This document shows positions 8,077-16,672 of a DNA stretch of 64,000 nucleotides, piece by piece. The stretch spans positions 4,363,501 to 4,427,500 of the forward strand of contig NZ_CP125098.1 in the NCBI RefSeq assembly GCF_030020805.1, written 5' to 3'. This stretch comes from Paenibacillus sp. RC67. GTDB taxonomy: Bacteria > Bacillota > Bacilli > Paenibacillales > NBRC-103111. Numbering within the stretch: position 1 is the first letter of the stretch; every line of letters begins with the position of its first letter. The notes under the pieces are model-generated. The model did not search any database and was not told the origin of the DNA. It saw nothing but the letters and a program-made list of their open reading frames with translations. Both the position numbers and the translations under genes were made by a program.

Positions 8077-10842
8077 TCAGCGCGTGCCTGATGCAGCACC
8101 GCTTGGCGGTGGCGTAGCCACAGCCGCGTCGGTGCTGCCAAGCCCGGCACCATTGCCGGTGCCGCTGCCTTGCGGCGGGGTAGCGCCTTGCGCGCCCGCC
8201 CCCGGCGGAGGCGTAACAGGGGCGTTGCCCCCTGTTGTGCCTCCGCTTCCGCTGCCCGTGCCTGGGGCAGCGGGATTTCCCGCACCGGAGCCTTGCGATC
8301 CGGTGCCTGTGCCCGTTCCGGTGCCGGTTCCTCCGGCACCGCTGTTGTTACCGCCGGGCTTCCCTGTCCCGCCCGGCTGTTGTCCGGTTGAGCCCTGCGG
8401 GCTGCCATTGTTACCTTGGCCCTGGCCTTGGTTCGTATTCCCATTGTTATTTCCTTGACCTTGACCGCTTCCTTGGCCTTGGGTACCACCATTTCCATTT
8501 TGGCCTGAATTACTATTCCCGCCTACGGTCCCGCCATTTGGTCCTCTTCCGTCATTACTGTTACCGTTGCCGTTGCCGTTTTGACCGGGTTTACCTGTTT
8601 GACCTTGATTTCCGTTCTGGCCTTGGTTACCGTTAGGACCCTGATTGCCTTGGCCTTGACCGTTCTGCTGTCCTTGACCCAAACCATCCACATTATTATC
8701 ACCAGGGACTACCACGGTAGCCATATTGGATTGCGCTCCGGCAGATCCGCTTTCCGGATTAAGTGGAACAACAACATATTGATAAGTCGTTCCCGGCTTC
8801 GAAATGTCCTTCACTTGGGTATACTGCGTCATCAGCATCGGCTCGGCAGGGAAATCCTTGTCCTTGTCTTCCTTGCGGAAAATCTGATAAGACACATTGT
8901 CACCGACGCCAGTCCAGCTCAGCATGACGGATCGAGCATCTTTGTCATACTCCGCCTTCAAGTCACCAATAGCTTTAGGCGGTGCTCCCAATTCCGGCAC
9001 GTTATCCGGCTTTTTAAATTGCGTCATTGGCTTTTTAGCCAATGCCTTTTGCATGACTTCTTTGAAAATAACAGCCGGCGTACCGCTGCTCATCGTAACA
9101 TAATGCTTTGCATCCGCTTTGTCGAAGCCGATCCATACCGCCGCACTCCACTCCGGAGTATATCCCGTGAACCACAGATCGCGGTTGTATTTCTCAAGCC
9201 CTTTGATAACGTTTTGCGTTGAACCGGTTTTCCCAGCCAAAGGACGATCGAACTTGGCCGATGCTCCTGTTCCTCCAGGTCCCACAACGCCTTCCAAGAG
9301 CTGTGTCATATAGTAAGCTGTCTTCGGACTCATGACAGATTTCTTTTCTTGTTTGAACGTGAATAAGTCTTCGCCCTTATCATTCTGAATTTTTACAATC
9401 GAATGTGTTTTGTTCAGATAACCATTGTTGCCGAATGCAGCATAGGCCGTCGCCATCTGAACCGGGCTTGCTCCTTTAGTCAATCCGCCCAGTGCTATCG
9501 CTAGGTTTCTATCCTTTACCGGATCGAGCGGTATTCCCATATTTATAGCGAAATCCATACCTTTCTTAACGGGAAGCTCGTTCAGAAGCCATATGGCTGG
9601 GGCATTCATCGATAGCTTAACCGCATCAAACATCGTCACTTGCCCACGATAGACTCCGTCATAATTTCGCGGAGAATAGCCGCTATAGGAGACTTCCTTA
9701 TCTTGCAGCATGCTGTAAGGCGTATATTTGCCGCTCTCAATTGCTGGAGCATATGCAACGATAGGCTTAATTGAGGAACCCGGCTGTTGAGGTATCGTTG
9801 CCCTGTTCAAGCCTCGGGCTACATAGCCTCTCCCCCCGATGATGCCTACGAGACCGCCATCCTCGTTATTGATGATAGCCATGGCCCCTTGCATTTTTTG
9901 TTCTGGGCCATCCTTTTGGAAAAACTTATCATTCGCAAACGTCTGTTCCATCACTTTTTGCGCTGTAGAATCCATGGTCGTATAAATTTTGTAACCATTG
10001 GTCAGCACGTCATCCTCAGATAGACCGTAAACATCGTTCGCTTCACCCAATACATAATCCGTAAACGTCAAATAGTCATTGCTGTTGTTCGTAGTCGTTT
10101 GTGGAGGGACATATTCAACCGCCTCCGCTTTAAGACGTTCAGCCTCAGTAATATAACCTTGATCCTGCATCAGCTTTAATACTACGCTGCGGCGTTCCTT
10201 GGATTTTTCCGGATTCGATATCGGATTATAAGTGCTTGGCGCCTTCGGTATGGCTGCAAGTGTCGCCATTTGCCATATTTCCAACTTGCTTAAGTCAGAC
10301 ACATTAAAATATTTTTTGGCCGCCACTTTCACACCGAAAGCCCGGTTCCCGAAGAAAATACGGTTCAGATACTTGGTCAATATTTCGTCCTTGGAAAAAT
10401 TATTTTCCAATGCAACGGCAATCGACATTTCCGTCGCTTTACGGAAAAACGTTTTATTGCTCGATAAAAATACGTTCTTGGCTAACTGCTGTGTGATCGT
10501 GCTTCCGCCCTCTACCGCGCTCCTTGCTACGACGTCCTTCACAAGGGCACGTCCAATACCCATGAAATCTATCCCGGAATGCTGACCGAAGCGCCGGTCC
10601 TCCGTCGCAATAAATGCCTCCTTCAGCTTCTGAGGAATTTCCTCCGGCTGCACAACTTCACGGTTCTCCCTTGATAAAGTCGCTATCTCAGTTCCAGATA
10701 CATCATAGATGTGTGAGGCTTCATCCATATCCAGCTTATCAATATTTTCCTTAAGCAGCCTGTCACCATTAATAATGATAAAGATATATACGCCCAGAGC
10801 ACATATCAGAGCTAATACAGCAGCGATAAACGTGAACATCAA
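8077..10842 (-). CDS. Class A penicillin-binding protein (PBP1A-like); N-terminus frame-disrupted
   Basis: This bifunctional peptidoglycan synthase builds glycan strands and cross-links them at the outer membrane face. One membrane segment (about residues 4-25) is followed by a GT51 transglycosylase with TEDRRFGQHSGID and EGGSTITQQLAKN. The transpeptidase has SSIKP (serine nucleophile), SMN and KTGST. An FN3-like domain covers about residues 605-705. A 200-residue Gly/Gln/Asn/Pro-rich tail is GC-rich in its last 300 bases. The open frame starts at TTG 10842 without a good ribosome site and right at the membrane segment. A well-placed ATG (10915) with AGAGGTGA encodes a basic lead that goes out of frame at two A7 runs (see findings). 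Confidence 0.93.
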   Translation of the reverse strand: MMFTFIAAVLALICALGVYIFIIINGDRLLKENIDKLDMDEASHIYDVSGTEIATLSRENREVVQPEEIPQKLKEAFIATEDRRFGQHSGIDFMGIGRALVKDVVARSAVEGGSTITQQLAKNVFLSSNKTFFRKATEMSIAVALENNFSKDEILTKYLNRIFFGNRAFGVKVAAKKYFNVSDLSKLEIWQMATLAAIPKAPSTYNPISNPEKSKERRSVVLKLMQDQGYITEAERLKAEAVEYVPPQTTTNNSNDYLTFTDYVLGEANDVYGLSEDDVLTNGYKIYTTMDSTAQKVMEQTFANDKFFQKDGPEQKMQGAMAIINNEDGGLVGIIGGRGYVARGLNRATIPQQPGSSIKPIVAYAPAIESGKYTPYSMLQDKEVSYSGYSPRNYDGVYRGQVTMFDAVKLSMNAPAIWLLNELPVKKGMDFAINMGIPLDPVKDRNLAIALGGLTKGASPVQMATAYAAFGNNGYLNKTHSIVKIQNDKGEDLFTFKQEKKSVMSPKTAYYMTQLLEGVVGPGGTGASAKFDRPLAGKTGSTQNVIKGLEKYNRDLWFTGYTPEWSAAVWIGFDKADAKHYVTMSSGTPAVIFKEVMQKALAKKPMTQFKKPDNVPELGAPPKAIGDLKAEYDKDARSVMLSWTGVGDNVSYQIFRKEDKDKDFPAEPMLMTQYTQVKDISKPGTTYQYVVVPLNPESGSAGAQSNMATVVVPGDNNVDGLGQGQQNGQGQGNQGPNGNQGQNGNQGQTGKPGQNGNGNGNSNDGRGPNGGTVGGNSNSGQNGNGGTQGQGSGQGQGNNNGNTNQGQGQGNNGSPQGSTGQQPGGTGKPGGNNSGAGGTGTGTGTGTGSQGSGAGNPAAPGTGSGSGGTTGGNAPVTPPPGAGAQGATPPQGSGTGNGAGLGSTDAAVATPPPSGAASGTR

Positions 10843-10965
10843 AGCTTTTCCAGCACTAAACTTATTTTTTTCTTTTTTTAGGTTTCCCCGTTGGTGTTTT
10901 TTTCGCAGCAGACATCTCTCTCCGTCACCTCTTTTGTCTCTATAAAGCTAATCTTTGGATGTGGT

Positions 10966-11001
10966 AATAAAAGAACAACCCAAACATCACGGGTTGCTCT
11001 T
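10966..11001 (-). terminator. Terminator after hfq
   Basis: On the minus strand AAGAGCAACCC and GGGTTGTTCTT pair with one G-U wobble around a 9-base loop, followed by a TTTTATT tail. It lies about 75 bases after the hfq stop and separates the mutS-hfq group from the PBP gene. Confidence 0.85.
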
Positions 11002-11077
11002 ATGGACGTTATTAAATTAGACGGTTCATAGAGCCGAAATGTTGCGCAACGTCCTGGCCTCCACCTTTATTAGGCTT

Positions 11078-11317
11078 CTAGCCTTCGGCGTTGTTATCCT
11101 GCATCAATGAAACGGAACGCTGTGGGGTAAAAGTTGAAATTGCATGTTTGTAAACCATCTGCTGGCGGCCTTCGCTATCAATGATGATGGTGAAATTATC
11201 GAACGCACGGATGATTCCGCGAATTTGAAACCCATTTGTCAAGTAGACAGTAACTGGGATATTTTCCTTGCGCAGCTGGTTCAAAAATGTGTCTTGAATA
11301 TTGATCGATTTATTCAT
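11078..11317 (-). CDS. hfq: RNA chaperone Hfq
   Basis: Hexameric Sm-like RNA chaperone of 79 residues. The Sm1 part reads [26 protein letters not shown] and the Sm2 motif is YKHAISTF, both typical of Bacilli. The short acidic C-terminus (QDNNAEG) is also typical. Two ATG codons follow each other at 11320 and 11317. The GAGGGGG ribosome site favours the second. It starts 9-12 bases after the miaA stop, matching the conserved miaA-hfq order. Confidence 0.96.
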   Translation of the reverse strand: MNKSINIQDTFLNQLRKENIPVTVYLTNGFQIRGIIRAFDNFTIIIDSEGRQQMVYKHAISTFTPQRSVSLMQDNNAEG

Positions 11318-11328
11318 CATGGGCCCCC

Positions 11329-12297
11329 TCAAATAAATTGACGTTCGATTTTTAGCTTATCTGCTATTATAGCATGAATCTGATCCAAGTGGGCAGAAAA
11401 ATTTTCCAGATTACTGACGTCCACCCACTCGATATCCTTCATGTGGCGAAACCATGAGAGCTGGCGTTTGGCGAATCTTCGGGTATCCTGCTTCAGCTGA
11501 ATAACCGCCTCTTCCAGGGTCATTGCCCCCTCCAAATAGCCTAAAATCTCCTTGTAGCCGAGTCCCTGCATCGAGATGTGCTGCATTCCGTAACCTTTGT
11601 CTCGAAGGCGCTGCACCTCTTCCAACAGGCCCTGCTCCATCATGAGATCGATACGCTCTTCAATACGTTTATATAGTAAAGCTCTGTCCATTGTCAACCC
11701 GACGATACATAGTTCGTAAGGAGACTGTTTTTTCTGTACCTTTAATTGCTCCGAAAGTCTCTCGCCTGTTAAGTGAAATACTTCCAAAGCCCTAATGATT
11801 CGACGCTGGTCGTTAGGATGCAGCCTTTGAGCTGATTCCTGATCAACCTCACGCAGCCTTTCCCACAACGCTTCATTCCCTTGCTGTTCGGCATATACGC
11901 GCTGCTCTTCTCGAAACTCATCATCCGACCCGACTTCACTAAATTGATAGTCATAGCACACGGATTCAACGTAAAGTCCGGTGCCTCCAACTATAAAAGG
12001 CAATTTCCCCCTATTGTGGATATCATTAATCAGCCCTCTGGACCTTTCTTGAAATTCCGCAACCGAGAAAGGATGATCCGGATCATGTATATCGATCAGA
12101 TGATGCGGTATTCCATTTTGTTCCTCTGGCGTCACTTTGGCCGTGCCGATATCCATCCCACGATACACTTGCATAGAATCCCCTGAGATGATTTCGGCTC
12201 CGTACTCGGATGCCAGCTTAAGACTAAGCTTCGTCTTGCCAACCGCAGTCGGTCCAACAAGGACGAGCAGCCTGGGCTTAACCAAAGCCTCTGTCAC
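11329..12297 (-). CDS. miaA: tRNA dimethylallyltransferase MiaA
   Basis: MiaA adds an isopentenyl group from DMAPP to A37 of tRNAs that read UNN codons. The 322-residue protein has the P-loop GPTAVGKT, the [17 protein letters not shown] segment that holds the catalytic Asp, the PHHLID motif, VGGTGLY, and the C-terminal [12 protein letters not shown] motif. It begins at GTG 12297, eight bases after GGAGTG. This GTG overlaps the stop of the upstream methyltransferase gene by 4 bases (GTGA). It is followed directly by hfq. Confidence 0.97.
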   Translation of the reverse strand: MTEALVKPRLLVLVGPTAVGKTKLSLKLASEYGAEIISGDSMQVYRGMDIGTAKVTPEEQNGIPHHLIDIHDPDHPFSVAEFQERSRGLINDIHNRGKLPFIVGGTGLYVESVCYDYQFSEVGSDDEFREEQRVYAEQQGNEALWERLREVDQESAQRLHPNDQRRIIRALEVFHLTGERLSEQLKVQKKQSPYELCIVGLTMDRALLYKRIEERIDLMMEQGLLEEVQRLRDKGYGMQHISMQGLGYKEILGYLEGAMTLEEAVIQLKQDTRRFAKRQLSWFRHMKDIEWVDVSNLENFSAHLDQIHAIIADKLKIERQFI

Positions 12298-13091
12298 AAT
12301 CGTATCACTCCGTAAGCAATTTTCGTTGTTGAGCGGTGCATTTCATTAAATCCTAATCTTGCGAACTCACCGCTGTCCCGATGTTCCTTCATGACGACCG
12401 TCCTGCGAGCGACTCTTAAAGCTTCAGTCACCGCTTGCTCGGAAAGAGGTCTTGGATCTGCAAGTCCCCGAATCGATCTGATGGAGCTTGATTCATGAAT
12501 GGGCTTGCGGAACATCGGATCGAAGTAAACGACATCAAACGATCGGTCTTCCTGCTGCTGTAAAAAGGTGAGATGATCTGCCTGAAATGTGCGGATACGC
12601 CGCATAGCCTCTGTCATCCCGGCAATATCAGACTCATAAGAACCCAAGCCATGTTCCAGCAGTAGGCACTGAAGCGGACTGCTTTCCAACGCAGTCACCT
12701 TTCCTGATTCGCCAACAGCAAATGAAAATACAATGGAATCGGACCCAAGACCGGCTGTACAATCCAACACTGAATCACCGGATTGAACTTGTGCAAACTG
12801 CATCAAGGTATCCTGTTCCCCGTTAAGGAGTCGTTTAATTCGTATAGCTGCCGTGCTGGGATGAAAAAACATTGCAGGCTGCTGTTCATGATAATACTCT
12901 ATTCGCTCTCTGGATACAAGCAGGATATCCATTTCTTTATAATGCTCCCTCAGCTGGGGCAGTGAATACCGTGCCCTGGGCACGATTCTATGATGTCCCG
13001 TTACCCCCTGCGTCTGCTGAAGCTGGTTCAGGAGCTGGCGTGCAAGCTCCAGTTGATCTTGTCGTGGATCATAAGATGTTGTAATCAGCAC
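12294..13091 (-). CDS. RsmJ-like class I SAM-dependent methyltransferase
   Basis: The 265-residue protein carries the SAM-binding motif LDCTAGLGSDSIVFS and the acidic motif VVYFDPMF. These match the RsmJ (16S rRNA m2G1516) methyltransferase group and B. subtilis YpiP. The real substrate in Bacilli is not settled. GTG 13091 directly abuts the mutL stop codon and the 3' end overlaps miaA by 4 bases, so it sits inside the mutS-hfq operon. Its preserved place between mutL and miaA supports a housekeeping RNA-modification role. The ribosome site (GGGTGATGTAG) is weak, which suggests translational coupling to mutL. Confidence 0.8.
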   Translation of the reverse strand: MLITTSYDPRQDQLELARQLLNQLQQTQGVTGHHRIVPRARYSLPQLREHYKEMDILLVSRERIEYYHEQQPAMFFHPSTAAIRIKRLLNGEQDTLMQFAQVQSGDSVLDCTAGLGSDSIVFSFAVGESGKVTALESSPLQCLLLEHGLGSYESDIAGMTEAMRRIRTFQADHLTFLQQQEDRSFDVVYFDPMFRKPIHESSSIRSIRGLADPRPLSEQAVTEALRVARRTVVMKEHRDSGEFARLGFNEMHRSTTKIAYGVIRL

Positions 13092-15170
13092 CTACATCAC
13101 CCGCTTAAACATTTTTTCCAGCTCGTAGGTGGAGAAGCTGATAACAATGGGACGACCATGAGGGCAAGTATACGGATTTCTGCAGCCTGCCAACCGGTCA
13201 AGCAGCACTTCAATTTCCAGCGTACTCAAGCTTTGATTAGCTTTGATTGACGCCTTACATGAACACATGATGGCTGCCTTTTCACGCAGTTTTCCAAGAT
13301 CAATGGATTTCCGTTCAGACAGCAGCCACTCGGTCATTTCCTCAACGAGAGCACGCTCATCTCCAACTGGAAACCAATGCGGATATGCTCTGACCAAATA
13401 ATCATTACCACCAAACGGCTCCAAATAAACTCCTGCTTGTTCCAATATTGGAACCTTTTCCTTTAGCCGCTCAGCCTCTGAAGGGGTAAACTCCAATGTA
13501 ATAGGCACTAGCAGCTCTTGACTGGCTTCCGCGGGTTTCCCGAATTTCTCGTAATAATATTCATAGTTAATCCGCTCGTGCGCGGCATGCTGATCGATTA
13601 AAAACAAACCTTCCTCATTCTGAGCTACAATATACGTACCGTGCATTTGCCCGATAGCATATAGCTTAGGAAATGCTGGAAGCGAAGGTGCCTCATGCTC
13701 TTCATCTGCCGCAATGGAACGAAGGAGCGCAGCACTTGCAGCCGCTTGCTCCTTAGCTGTTCGTTCTTTGTCACGATCACGATAATCTGCACCATCCACT
13801 CGTTGGGATGTCTGATTGCGCGAGAATCCATTGTTGGCATCCTGATAACTACCGGCTGTACTTGAAGGTCTCCCAGCTCTAAAGCTGTCTCCACGACTAT
13901 CCAGCCGTTCTGAGGACATATCGTTTCTAAGAGCACTTCGTTCCGTGAAAGAAGGAGTATTATAGCTCTGTCTTCTGTCTTCCTTATCAAACGCGTTACT
14001 TGTCTTCCATGCTTCAGTTGATTGCTTTTGGGATATCCCATTACTTTCAACTATTCCGGAAGCCCCATTTGGTGACGCTGGGGGCATCGACGGAGAAGAT
14101 GAGGGGCGATACAGCTCCATCTGTTCCTGTACAAATGCCTCTTTCTTGAGCTTGTTTGCAGAGGCTGCAGATGGAATAAGAACCTGCTTGTTCAATACTT
14201 GGCGAACTTGCTGCTCCACGAATTGAATAAGCTCCTGCTCTTTGCTGAATCGAACTTCCAGCTTTGCAGGATGAACATTCACATCCACAAGCGTAGGGTC
14301 TGTTTGGATATGAAATGCAGCAATCGGATAACGGTTGATTGGCAGCAGAGTATGGTATCCCTGCAGCAAGGCATGAATCAACGTGTAATTCCGGATATAC
14401 CGCCCGTTGATGACCGTGGAGATGCCGTTACGATTAGCACGTGTCGTCTCTGGTTTACCAATAAAGCCTCTTATGGAGTAATCCAGATGCTCACCCTCAA
14501 TGGGGAGCATATTTTTAGCTACTGCCGTCCCATATATAGCGGCTATGACCTGAAGCATGTCGCCATTGCCAAGAGTCTGAATCAACTGACTTCCGTTATG
14601 CTTCAGAGTAAACGCAATTTCCGGATGGGCCAGACTCAATCTATAAATGAAATCGGAGACATGTCCGAGCTCGGTTTGAATCGTCTTCATGTATTTTAAT
14701 CGGGCAGGCGTATTAAAGAACAACTCTCTAACCTGAATATCCGTGCCTCTTGGTGAAGCTGTGTCCTCGAATTCTTTGACCGTACCACCCTCGATGACCA
14801 TCCGATAGCCAAGTCCGGTCGACTCGGTGGATGTAACGCAGGTAACCTTAGATACAGCCGCGATACTTGGCAATGCTTCGCCTCTGAAGCCGAGCGTTCG
14901 GATCGAGAACAAATCCTGACTGTTTGCAATCTTACTCGTTGCATGGCGGAAGAAAGCGACCTCGCAGTCGTCTCTCTCCATTCCTGAGCCGTTATCGGTA
15001 ACGCGAATCAGCTCAAGTCCACCTTCTTCTATAGTCACATCGATCCTTGTGCTTCCTGCATCAATCGCATTTTCCACCAATTCCTTCACGACCGAAGAGG
15101 GTCTTTCCACCACTTCACCAGCAGCGATCTGGTTGGCAATATGCTCATCCAAAATTTTTATTATACCCAT
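13092..15170 (-). CDS. mutL: DNA mismatch repair endonuclease MutL
   Basis: MutL couples mismatch recognition by MutS to strand incision. The N-terminal GHKL ATPase shows ELVENAIDAGS, DNGSGM and TLGFRGEALPSIAAVS. The middle region (about residues 345-475) is a low-complexity Ser/Arg linker. The C-terminal domain has the nuclease motif DQHAAHERI and the conserved CPHGRP, so this is the incising type found in bacteria without MutH. At 692 residues it is of normal length. It starts 5 bases after the S41 protease stop and is part of the mutS-hfq gene group. Confidence 0.97.
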   Translation of the reverse strand: MGIIKILDEHIANQIAAGEVVERPSSVVKELVENAIDAGSTRIDVTIEEGGLELIRVTDNGSGMERDDCEVAFFRHATSKIANSQDLFSIRTLGFRGEALPSIAAVSKVTCVTSTESTGLGYRMVIEGGTVKEFEDTASPRGTDIQVRELFFNTPARLKYMKTIQTELGHVSDFIYRLSLAHPEIAFTLKHNGSQLIQTLGNGDMLQVIAAIYGTAVAKNMLPIEGEHLDYSIRGFIGKPETTRANRNGISTVINGRYIRNYTLIHALLQGYHTLLPINRYPIAAFHIQTDPTLVDVNVHPAKLEVRFSKEQELIQFVEQQVRQVLNKQVLIPSAASANKLKKEAFVQEQMELYRPSSSPSMPPASPNGASGIVESNGISQKQSTEAWKTSNAFDKEDRRQSYNTPSFTERSALRNDMSSERLDSRGDSFRAGRPSSTAGSYQDANNGFSRNQTSQRVDGADYRDRDKERTAKEQAAASAALLRSIAADEEHEAPSLPAFPKLYAIGQMHGTYIVAQNEEGLFLIDQHAAHERINYEYYYEKFGKPAEASQELLVPITLEFTPSEAERLKEKVPILEQAGVYLEPFGGNDYLVRAYPHWFPVGDERALVEEMTEWLLSERKSIDLGKLREKAAIMCSCKASIKANQSLSTLEIEVLLDRLAGCRNPYTCPHGRPIVISFSTYELEKMFKRVM

Positions 15171-15175
15171 AGCGA

Positions 15176-16630
15176 TTACCCCTTAGATACGCTTAGATCC
15201 ACCTGTCCATCGTTATCGGACCAGTTCAGCTCCGCGAAATCCTGTTTCACTCGACTCACATTCAAATAACTTGATCCGTTTTGGAGCAGCAACGATCCGT
15301 CTGTCGTAGTATAAGCATGTTTCGTATCGTTCAGCGCCACCTCAACAGCCTGCTGTTCGGCATTCCATTGAATGGAGCCTCCTAAGAGAGCGCTCAACAG
15401 TCTGGAAGGTACATAGAGCTCTCCATTGGAACGAACAACGTCGAAGCTGTCTTCTACAGCTATCTGATTAATAGAAACGCCTTGTTTACTTAGTTCTACA
15501 TTCACCTTGCTTTGACCCGCCTCGTGAAGCGCTGTAATGAGCTGCGGCACCTCTCCATCCACTTCCAAATCTGGATTCAAGCCGACTTTGTTCACTTTGC
15601 GCAGCTTCGGCGTCAAGTATTCCTCGATCGTGACTTTCAACGCACCGCCATTGGCAAGTGGAAATACGGACTGTACACTTCCTTTTCCGTAAGTCTTCTT
15701 ACCGATTACCTTGGCAACAATATTGTAATCTTGTAGAGCTCCCGTCAGCACCTCAGAAGCGCTGGCACTGTATTCATTCACCAAAATGTATAAAGGAAAA
15801 GACTGTGTCGTTCCATTAGAAAACGTTACAGGCACATCCACATTGTTTTTGTCCTTGGTATGGATCAGTACGCCTTCCTTAACGAACAGCTTGGCCATAT
15901 TTTCCGCAGTTTCTACCAAGCCTCCCGGATTATCGCGCAGATCCAAGATCAGGCTGTTAATTCCCTGCTTTTTCAAATCAGCCAACTGCTCTGCGGTCTG
16001 CTCGTCGGCCTCGCTTGAAAAGCTGGTCACTCGAATATAGCCGACACCTTGGTCGAATCGTTTATGGGTAACAACCGGGACTTGAATCGTTTGTCTTGTC
16101 ATATCGAGCACCAAGGATTGTTTGTTGCGTTCAACGGTGACGGATACAGCTGAACCTTCTGGCCCCATGATTTTCTTGGTTACGTCATCCAGCTTCAAGC
16201 CTTCCGCAGTTTCACCGTTAACAGCCGTTATTCTGTCACCCGGAAGCATTCCTGCTTTCTTGGCTGGACCATCAAACACTTCCGTCACATAAGCGTTATT
16301 ATCTTCAGCACGGACGCGGACCCCGATACCTACATAGTTGTTTTCCAAGGTGTTCTGAAATTGCTTCAATTCATCAGCTGTAAAATAAATGGTATACGGA
16401 TCATTTAACGACTCTACCATGGATTCGATCGCTACATCGGTCAGCTTCTGTTTCGTTGGAGCGCTGACATGATTTTGTTCTAGAAGATCAAGCACTTCCT
16501 TAAGACGTGCCGTATCGGCATCCGATTTGTCGGCAGCAAATACAGCAGACGCTGTTGGAAATAACAAGGTTAAAGATATAAGGGCAGCAGCAGTGCGCCG
16601 TACCATGGATCGGTTGCCGATCATTTTCAT
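15176..16630 (-). CDS. S41 family C-terminal processing protease with PDZ and stalk domain
   Basis: The 484-residue exported protease starts with a signal peptide (hydrophobic residues 12-32, ending SAVFAA). A PDZ domain (about 95-175) precedes the S41 core. The core shows the catalytic serine in EYSASASE and the lysine in KKTYGKGSVQ, as in CtpA/CtpB. The last 100 residues (LYVPSRLLSALLGG) resemble the copper-amine-oxidase-N-like stalk domain common in Paenibacillus surface proteins. Its place between mutS and mutL is not functionally obvious. It starts 42 bases after mutS and has an AAAGGAT site. Confidence 0.92.
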   Translation of the reverse strand: MKMIGNRSMVRRTAAALISLTLLFPTASAVFAADKSDADTARLKEVLDLLEQNHVSAPTKQKLTDVAIESMVESLNDPYTIYFTADELKQFQNTLENNYVGIGVRVRAEDNNAYVTEVFDGPAKKAGMLPGDRITAVNGETAEGLKLDDVTKKIMGPEGSAVSVTVERNKQSLVLDMTRQTIQVPVVTHKRFDQGVGYIRVTSFSSEADEQTAEQLADLKKQGINSLILDLRDNPGGLVETAENMAKLFVKEGVLIHTKDKNNVDVPVTFSNGTTQSFPLYILVNEYSASASEVLTGALQDYNIVAKVIGKKTYGKGSVQSVFPLANGGALKVTIEEYLTPKLRKVNKVGLNPDLEVDGEVPQLITALHEAGQSKVNVELSKQGVSINQIAVEDSFDVVRSNGELYVPSRLLSALLGGSIQWNAEQQAVEVALNDTKHAYTTTDGSLLLQNGSSYLNVSRVKQDFAELNWSDNDGQVDLSVSKG

Positions 16631-16672
16631 GAGGAATTCATCCTTTCAAAGTATGAAGCTAGGATTCAACAT

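Noticed and set aside
8060-9222. Several open frames on the plus strand over the PBP gene (up to 213 codons)
   Set aside because: They are shadows of the Gly/Gln/Pro-rich PBP tail. They have no ribosome sites and Pro/Leu-rich composition set by the other strand.
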